Shown: positions 50,721-64,000 of the stretch, piece after piece
How the letters are laid out: each line of letters starts with the position of its first letter
Position numbering within the stretch: position 1 is the first letter of the stretch
Assembly: GCA_045837725.1 (NCBI GenBank)
Contig: JBEWZL010000151.1
Span: forward strand, 62,001-126,000
Origin: Vermamoeba vermiformis
Taxonomy: Eukaryota > Tubulinea > Echinamoebida
Length of the DNA stretch: 64,000 nucleotides
Direction: 5' to 3'
The notes under the pieces: generated by a model
Databases searched by the model: none
Seen by the model: only the letters and a program-made list of their open reading frames with translations
What the model was told of the DNA's origin: nothing
Made by a program: the position numbers and the translations under genes

Positions 50721-51154
50721 TCCACGTAATCAATTCGTTCATGAACCGAGTGGAATGTGAATCTCCGTAACAATTACCAAAAGTATCGTATGAAATCCAC
50801 AACAGTGGTTCTACAACGCGTGGATCGAGATATCTTTACTATATTTGCTACTGTCGTACAAAAATCAGAAAGTGCACATCCGGCTCAATTGTAAGTTATT
50901 TATAAAAGATAATATCGCTCCTTAAGTGGCTAAATTATGTATAGTAAGGTATGAGCACGACGCCCAAAAAGGTATACAAGGCCAAATCTCCAAAAATCTC
51001 AAATTTAGGAGTTTGATTGTCAAATTATTCCGCACGGCGAATTTATATCATTTTCCTGGGTCAAAGGGAATTAAATATACTTTTTATTTACAGGAGCACA
51101 AGAGAGGAGCTCTTACCTTTTTAGCTGCGGCAAAGGCAAAGGCACATCTGGCAA
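50721..51154. other. Intergenic region upstream of kinase 1
   Basis: Holds the 3' end of the lipase gene and the promoter of kinase 1. A 20-codon frame at 50951 (MSTTPKKVYKAKSPK) is probably chance. Nothing else was recognised. Confidence 0.45.
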
Positions 51155-53662
<2,508 letters not shown>

Positions 53663-54419
53663 AATATTTTACTATCAACACTGAACTCGTACATTTGTAA
53701 ATGCTAATAAATTTTTGCTGTCAATTTGACCTTGTTTGAGATTTATGAATGGCCGGTGTTTCTTTGCGTTGAAGTAAAAATTGCCCGAGGCAAAAAAAAA
53801 GAAAAAGATCGTGGCCAACGGCTAGCTTTTTCATGTTGCACTAACACTTGATAACACAACTAATAACATGAGGTATATTAATATATTATTGGCGGAGGAA
53901 TGATACCCAACCACTCGATCAAAACTCAAAAGTAGGCTTTTCAACAGAACAAATTAAATAATGCTAGTATAAAGAAGGTGAAATTTTCCGCTTGGAAGGT
54001 AAATTAGCTTCGTTTTTGTTTACGTGATTTCGCAAGATGAGATGCATTCAAACCAATTTAATTAATTCGTTTATTTACTGTGGTGAGTGAAGATATTTTT
54101 ATAGATATCTATTTTTCGAAAAAGTGACATTGGGATATATAACCAATTTTATCTTCACGACATCTAATTTTGATCTGATTTTTTCTTTCTAAATGTAGAT
54201 TGTAAAATGGTGTTTTTATCCATTAATTACATTTATTATTCATGAACATAAATCTACTCGTTTTCTCCGCCTCACGGCCGGTCATTAGACTTCCAAATTG
54301 TCCCGCGGCGCTTGCGCCATTTTTAATCGGACAATTCAAATTACTCTAAGCAATCCAAATATTAATACGACCACACAAGAGCATAGACTATAGACTATAT
54401 AATAACTAATTTTATATTC
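53663..54419. other. Intergenic region between kinases 1 and 2
   Basis: 757 bp of AT-rich DNA. No open frame or repeat stood out. Expected to contain the terminator of kinase 1 and the promoter of kinase 2. Confidence 0.5.
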
Positions 54420-57025
<2,606 letters not shown>

Positions 57026-57487
57026 CAAAAATCGTTTTTGCAATTTGATTAGCACGAACGATTTTTTTGATCATATTGTATTGTATAGTACTTGTTTTAT
57101 TTTCGAAATAAAATGCCAAGTAATTCGGCCACTACAATTTGAATTTACGGATTGGCCAGATGCGAATATTTATTCATCCATGGCATATAATATCATATGT
57201 ACGTATTTATAACGTTGAATTAGAGATTGATCAGAGCAGAAAAATTAGAATTGTAGTTAGCGCGCTTCCGTACAACTTTAAATAACTAGTTATTCGACAA
57301 TGCCGACAAATCACAACTCACCGATAAGGCCATGCATCGTTTGATGAATTATTTCCGTCACTAATCGAAGGTTGGGTCGATTAATCACGACTTGCTTTCC
57401 CATGATATATTCGATTCTCCTTCTTCAGCGTAATCAGAAACACAACCAGAACGGATAATTGATCCGTACAATCTGACCAAAAAATAA
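57026..57487. other. Intergenic region
   Basis: Between convergent genes (kinase 2 plus, secreted protein minus). AT-rich. No gene was recognised. Confidence 0.45.
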
Positions 57488-58636
57488 TCATAATGTAGTA
57501 AATTCGGAGAAAGATTCTGACCAGTGTATTATATTCTGATCAATATTAGACTTGAATGTAGTTCGTGCGCTCTTGCGAATAACAACCACGCAATAAGACA
57601 TAATTACTGCAGCCACAATACCAGAGATGATTAAACCCCACATTAGCTATGATATGAAGCTGTCCTCTTTAGGTAAGACTCAAGAAAAAATAAAATTAAA
57701 ATACTTGGTACAATTTTTTTAAAATTTTAGTAATTATATATTCAGCTTCACTATTGACTTACTTCTCCAAGTAACTTCTGCGAAGCTCCAATAACGTCTC
57801 CACGATTTGTAGCCATCAAACATCAGCCAGACGACTCTCGTTTTCAATCAAAATGTGACCTCTTTAAAGCATAAAAAAACCACTAAGGAAAATGAGAGAG
57901 ACGACCTAAGCGTAAGTTACCCTCGCCACAGTAACCAACATTCGGTTGTTGCATTGAAGAAGTAGAATACTTTGCATTCGACGCCAAGGCACGAGAGAGC
58001 TACGTTAGTTCTATTTATGTTCGGGTTGTTGCCGATCACGTACAAAGATCTGATCAGAAAATTAATTTGGTTTCAGAAAACTCTATGATAGTGATACATA
58101 CGTATAAGCTACGGTCACATTAATATCTCCCGTAACATTTTTGTTTTCTAATTGTAGCGTAGTGAAGACCTCTTCATTTCGCGGAAGCGGATGCACACAA
58201 GGATCTAGTACAATTTATTAATTAATTGTAAATAAGCTAAAAAAATCGTGCAATTACCGATCGTATCGTAAGCACTGTTTGAATCAGACCAAGCGCTCGA
58301 ACCCATGGTTCGAATAGAAGCTAAAAATGACTACAAAATTATTTAAATTAAAATACTATTGAAATAATTTAAAATCATAATAATATCGCTTACGCTGAGT
58401 ACGACCCCATCTTTATTGATCACTCGCATAGGCCCAATATCAAGGCTACTTTGGCTAGTGCCGCTAATATTCCAAGAAAGTTTCCAACCGAACTGACCGC
58501 CCAGGCTAGTATAATTGCGAGCTTCGTTGAATTTAGTCAAACCGTCCAATGAATAGGGAGTATGAAATATATCCAAATCCGCCAGAGCGCATCCGACAAA
58601 AACGCCAACTAGCAAAAAGAACGTATTTGACTTCAT
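57488..58636 (-). CDS. Secreted or type I membrane protein, unknown family
   Basis: Exon 1 (from ATG 58634-58636) encodes the signal peptide MKSNTFFLLVGVFVGCALAD and a strand-rich segment (FGWKLSWNISGTSQSSLDIG). The next exons join in phase: SFLASIRTMGSSAWSDSNSA (acceptor TTTTGTAG), then DPCVHPLPRNEEVFTTLQLE, then TSLYVIGNNPNINRTNVALS with paired cysteines, then VVWLMFDGYKSWRRYWSFAE. A further segment at 57495-57640 encodes a membrane helix (LIISGIVAAVIMSYCVVVIR) and a basic tail ending TTL. The phase of the join into it is not clean, so the C-terminus is uncertain: an alternative stop lies at 57816. It looks like a small receptor or adhesion protein. Confidence 0.6.
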
Positions 58637-58864
58637 GGTTTCCTTTCTTAGAGAATCTTGTTGCTCATTAATAAGAACGAAAATCCGTCTATTTAAGCTC
58701 AGTACATATTTCGCAGTAAGGAAAAGTCTTACGAATAAGTTTAAACGCCATTCTCAAATTTCGATATTTTACGAAAGACGTGATAAAACTAATGTTTTCA
58801 TTTACTACAAATACAAGTTCTAAAGTACATAATTATATACATATTGGCAGAAAATAGCCGAAAT

Positions 58865-61511
<2,647 letters not shown>

Positions 61512-62437
61512 TATAATATGAAAAATATAACCTCAGTTGTGGTCTACCTAACTGAATATGAAATTGAATGACGAGCGAAACATGAAATTAGCTTTTTATC
61601 GGTTTGTGTCGAGCGGAACAATTTTCCAAACTGAGTCAAAAAAAATCAATTGGGATATTCGTGGAGATCAAATTTGTGCAATCTTTGCTGCGAGAGGAAT
61701 ATTCTCCGTGATTAGCTGAGATTTGTCTCACCGTTAATACAAGAACAGAAACTTTGCCATGCTTCACTTGACACATCCGCATAGTATTCTTTCATTTGGA
61801 TACCAACGTGACTACCAGTATAAAAATATACGGATTACTACTCCTCGGATGCTTTGAGAAAGAACATTCGGAATTTGATCGAAAATTCGATTAAAATTAG
61901 CGATGGGTTCTTTCCCAGCGTACAATCCCCAAACCCCATCTTACAACAACATAATTGTTGCAATTTATCCAACTGACATTTTTCAAGTGATTAAAGTTAT
62001 AAACTGTAATATTAATTGCGCGGCAAATTAGATTAACGAGGCACAGAATGTAATGGATGGGAAATTGAATAGTCTTAACCGACGCTGAAGTTTATTATTA
62101 ATAATCATCCCTTTCTAGTACTTCTTTAAAATCTGTCTAACCAGAAATTTTGGCCGTATATGGTGGTGCTATTTGAAATTTTAAGCTTGGTGTTCTAAAT
62201 TTAAAGCTCAGTTCCGCTTCGATGTCGGTATTTACCTTACGAGGAAGTATTTACCTTACGAGGAATCACGTGGGACAATACACCCAAATCATAAATTCGA
62301 AATCACCAAAAATGGTAATCTGATAACATACTGCCCAACAATTCGTAAGATTCATTCATTTTAGTACACTACGATTTACTATTACATACAAATTGAGGCT
62401 AATATTACAATGAGGTTGATCAAAATAAACGTTTTTG
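61512..62437. other. Intergenic region between kinases 3 and 4
   Basis: 926 bp. A short direct repeat occurs at about 62233-62264 (ATTTACCTTACGAGGAA, twice). Otherwise it is AT-rich with no gene. It should carry the promoter of kinase 3. Confidence 0.5.
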
Positions 62438-64000
62438 TTACAAGTTGATCGATTTAAGAAAACCAGATGCGATGTTTTTGTACCTCCAAATATCACCTTC
62501 GAGGCGCTTAAACTTCAATCCCTTTAAGTTCTTAAAGTCCTTCATCTTCACAATCTCAATATCAAACACGATCTTCTCGGAGGTCGGATCCGATGCGTTG
62601 TTGAGAAGTGTCATTTTGAACTCGTACTTTGACACTTTGTCGCATTGAAGTGAGCACTTTTGAGCAGCTGAAATGATCTTCTTTTTGATCTCTTTCGTCG
62701 ACTTTGATGACGTCGTGTCGCACTTGAACGACGACGACAGTTTGAAATTTCGTTGCTCGGAGTCAAAATTTTGACTGGCTTGGCCTTCACTTGCAGCAAC
62801 ATTCGACGAGTTATTCAGTGAACGGACAGTTTGTTTCGGGCTCTCTTCATGAATCTTGTTCATCGTCCAAAGGCCGGACGGATCTCGATCCAAATACGCG
62901 TCAAAATTGATACTTTCGCCAGACGACGCGGTTGAGGTGCCAGAGATCGTGTTACGTTTAGCTTTTTTATCAGTAATTCTCCTCTTCATAAGCTTCTTTT
63001 GTGTGGCTTTACTGCTCTTAGTAATGTCGTTGATGATCTGATCCAGTTGTGCTTCGAATTTGTCCATCAAATTTTTGGCGTCCTGTTTGCCCTCCGCGAC
63101 AGCTTTTGCAAAGTCTCGTTCGCCCAAACTGAATTACCATATTTAGTATAGGTCCCGAGTACTCTTAAGGTACGTATATTATACTGACCTATTCTTTTTC
63201 TGTGAGTCTCGGAGGTGTCTCCGAGTGTGCACAACGGTCTCGGATAAAATTTCTTCGTTGGAAAAACTTCGTTTTAGCAACGGAGGTTGCAACACGGATG
63301 AAGGCTCGCTACTCGCTTTAGAACTATTCAGTTTGCTTATAGTAGGTGCTCTGATGCGACGACTTGGTGATAACGGTCTTCTACTTAAGCACAACTGATA
63401 CGCGGTGACAATTTGTTTGTTGTTTTTGTTCTTCAAAATATCACGGCGATTCGCTTGAGTATCGTCAAAGCCCAATGCAACGACTTCACGCATGATTTGT
63501 TCGTCGATTTGAGTCACGTGCTTGAATACTGGCACGTATGTCTCTGGTGGATTGCGATGCAACTTCAAGATCCAAGGATGAACGCGGATCTCGCTCAATG
63601 TTATTCTTTTCTTCGGATCTATTGCCAACATCCTCGTAATTAAATCTTTAAGCTCTAAAAACGATTATTAGTACTTAATTTTTGATTCAAAACACAGAAT
63701 TTTTAGCGTCGGAAATCTAAATTTTACCTTTTGAAACTTCAACGTCAAACTGAAGTCCCTGGTTAATTCTTTTAAGCATTTCGTAGGGAGTATCAGCATC
63801 AAAAGGTTGTCGGCCATTAACCTGTAAAATATTGCATCAGATCGGTTGATCCGAAAAATTTCAGATGCGGAAGATCTACGACCCTAGATCTGACTTACCA
63901 AGCAGTACAATATGACACCAAGGGCATATATATCTACCGGAGGACCTCCATATACTTGCCCATGCAAAATTTCCGGAGCCGCTAATTAATATAAACGGAT
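62438..64000 (-). CDS. MARK/KIN1-like protein kinase 4, N-terminal part outside the window
   Basis: Visible from the APE region (AAPEIL, near 63970) through [20 protein letters not shown] and the UBA-like segment (REVVALGFDDTQANRRDILK) to the KA1 domain ending IASGFLKSINL, with the stop at 62438-62440. The Gly loop and catalytic loop lie to the right of base 64000. The exon 63179-63631 and the intron after it match kinase 1 almost base for base. The KA1 exon matches kinase 2 almost base for base. It is thus a mosaic of two neighbours. Confidence 0.9.

Noticed and set aside
57816-57840. A stop at 57816 as the certain end of the secreted protein
   Set aside because: A different acceptor gives a longer, better frame (VVWLMFDGYKSWRRYW) and a downstream membrane helix; the end is left open instead.

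Overview
The window is 64 kb of nuclear DNA from an intron-rich, AT-rich eukaryotic microbe. Genes sit close together on both strands. Most are cut by many short introns (about 50-120 nt) that begin GTAAGT or GTACGT and end in TAG or CAG. The proteins are those of a free-living protist: an ARC5/DRP5-type dynamin, a BAR-PH-ArfGAP-ankyrin protein, MARK-like kinases, a SIRT7-like sirtuin and lineage-specific membrane glycoproteins. An amoebozoan would fit, but no rRNA or organelle marker is present to prove it, so the placement is an inference.

Layout. 1-7.7 kb (minus strand): an M1 aminopeptidase running off the left edge, then an ACAP-type ArfGAP. 8.3-13.9 kb: a DUF697-like membrane GTPase and an ARC5-type dynamin, divergent from a 177-bp shared promoter. 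12.8-22.3 kb: a duplicated block holding the dynamin 3' end, a surface glycoprotein gene and a two-way promoter with the signal-peptide exon of a second glycoprotein. The left copy keeps the dynamin but has lost the second glycoprotein. The right copy keeps both glycoproteins but has only a dynamin pseudogene. A methyltransferase gene and a cluster of perfect foldback repeats lie between the copies. 22.5-30 kb: a quinone-oxidoreductase-like enzyme, a dual-specificity phosphatase with its active site on a 47-nt exon, and a mitochondrial J-protein with a GC-AG intron. 30.3-35.3 kb: a 1,479-residue protein with a Ki-67-like FHA domain, two PP1-docking motifs and a Lys/Ser/Glu-rich middle. 35.4-42.3 kb: tandem GNAT acetyltransferases, small proteins, an ankyrin protein, a secreted glycoprotein and a small membrane protein flanked by what look like broken relatives. 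42.6-50.7 kb: an unrecognised protein, a SIRT7-like sirtuin fused to an N-terminal CAP/TBCC-like beta-helix and a C-terminal membrane anchor, and a class-3 lipase. 51-64 kb: four MARK-like kinase-UBA-KA1 genes, two on each strand, with patches of near-identity that point to gene conversion, plus one secreted or membrane protein between them.

Two signals cut across the genes. The exact 12-bp palindrome TGACACGTGTCA occurs eight times, seven of them inside introns of six-or-fewer unrelated genes. GATC-centred words such as CGGATCTG recur in a large share of introns and spacers. No tRNA, rRNA, CRISPR array, LTR element or virus-like element was recognised. Gene models were built by hand from splice sites. 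Several were checked by confirming that the exons add up to an open frame (dynamin 719 aa, FHA protein 1,479 aa, phosphatase 205 aa, methyltransferase 265 aa, sirtuin 525 aa, kinase 1 671 aa). Exon edges may still be off by a base in places.
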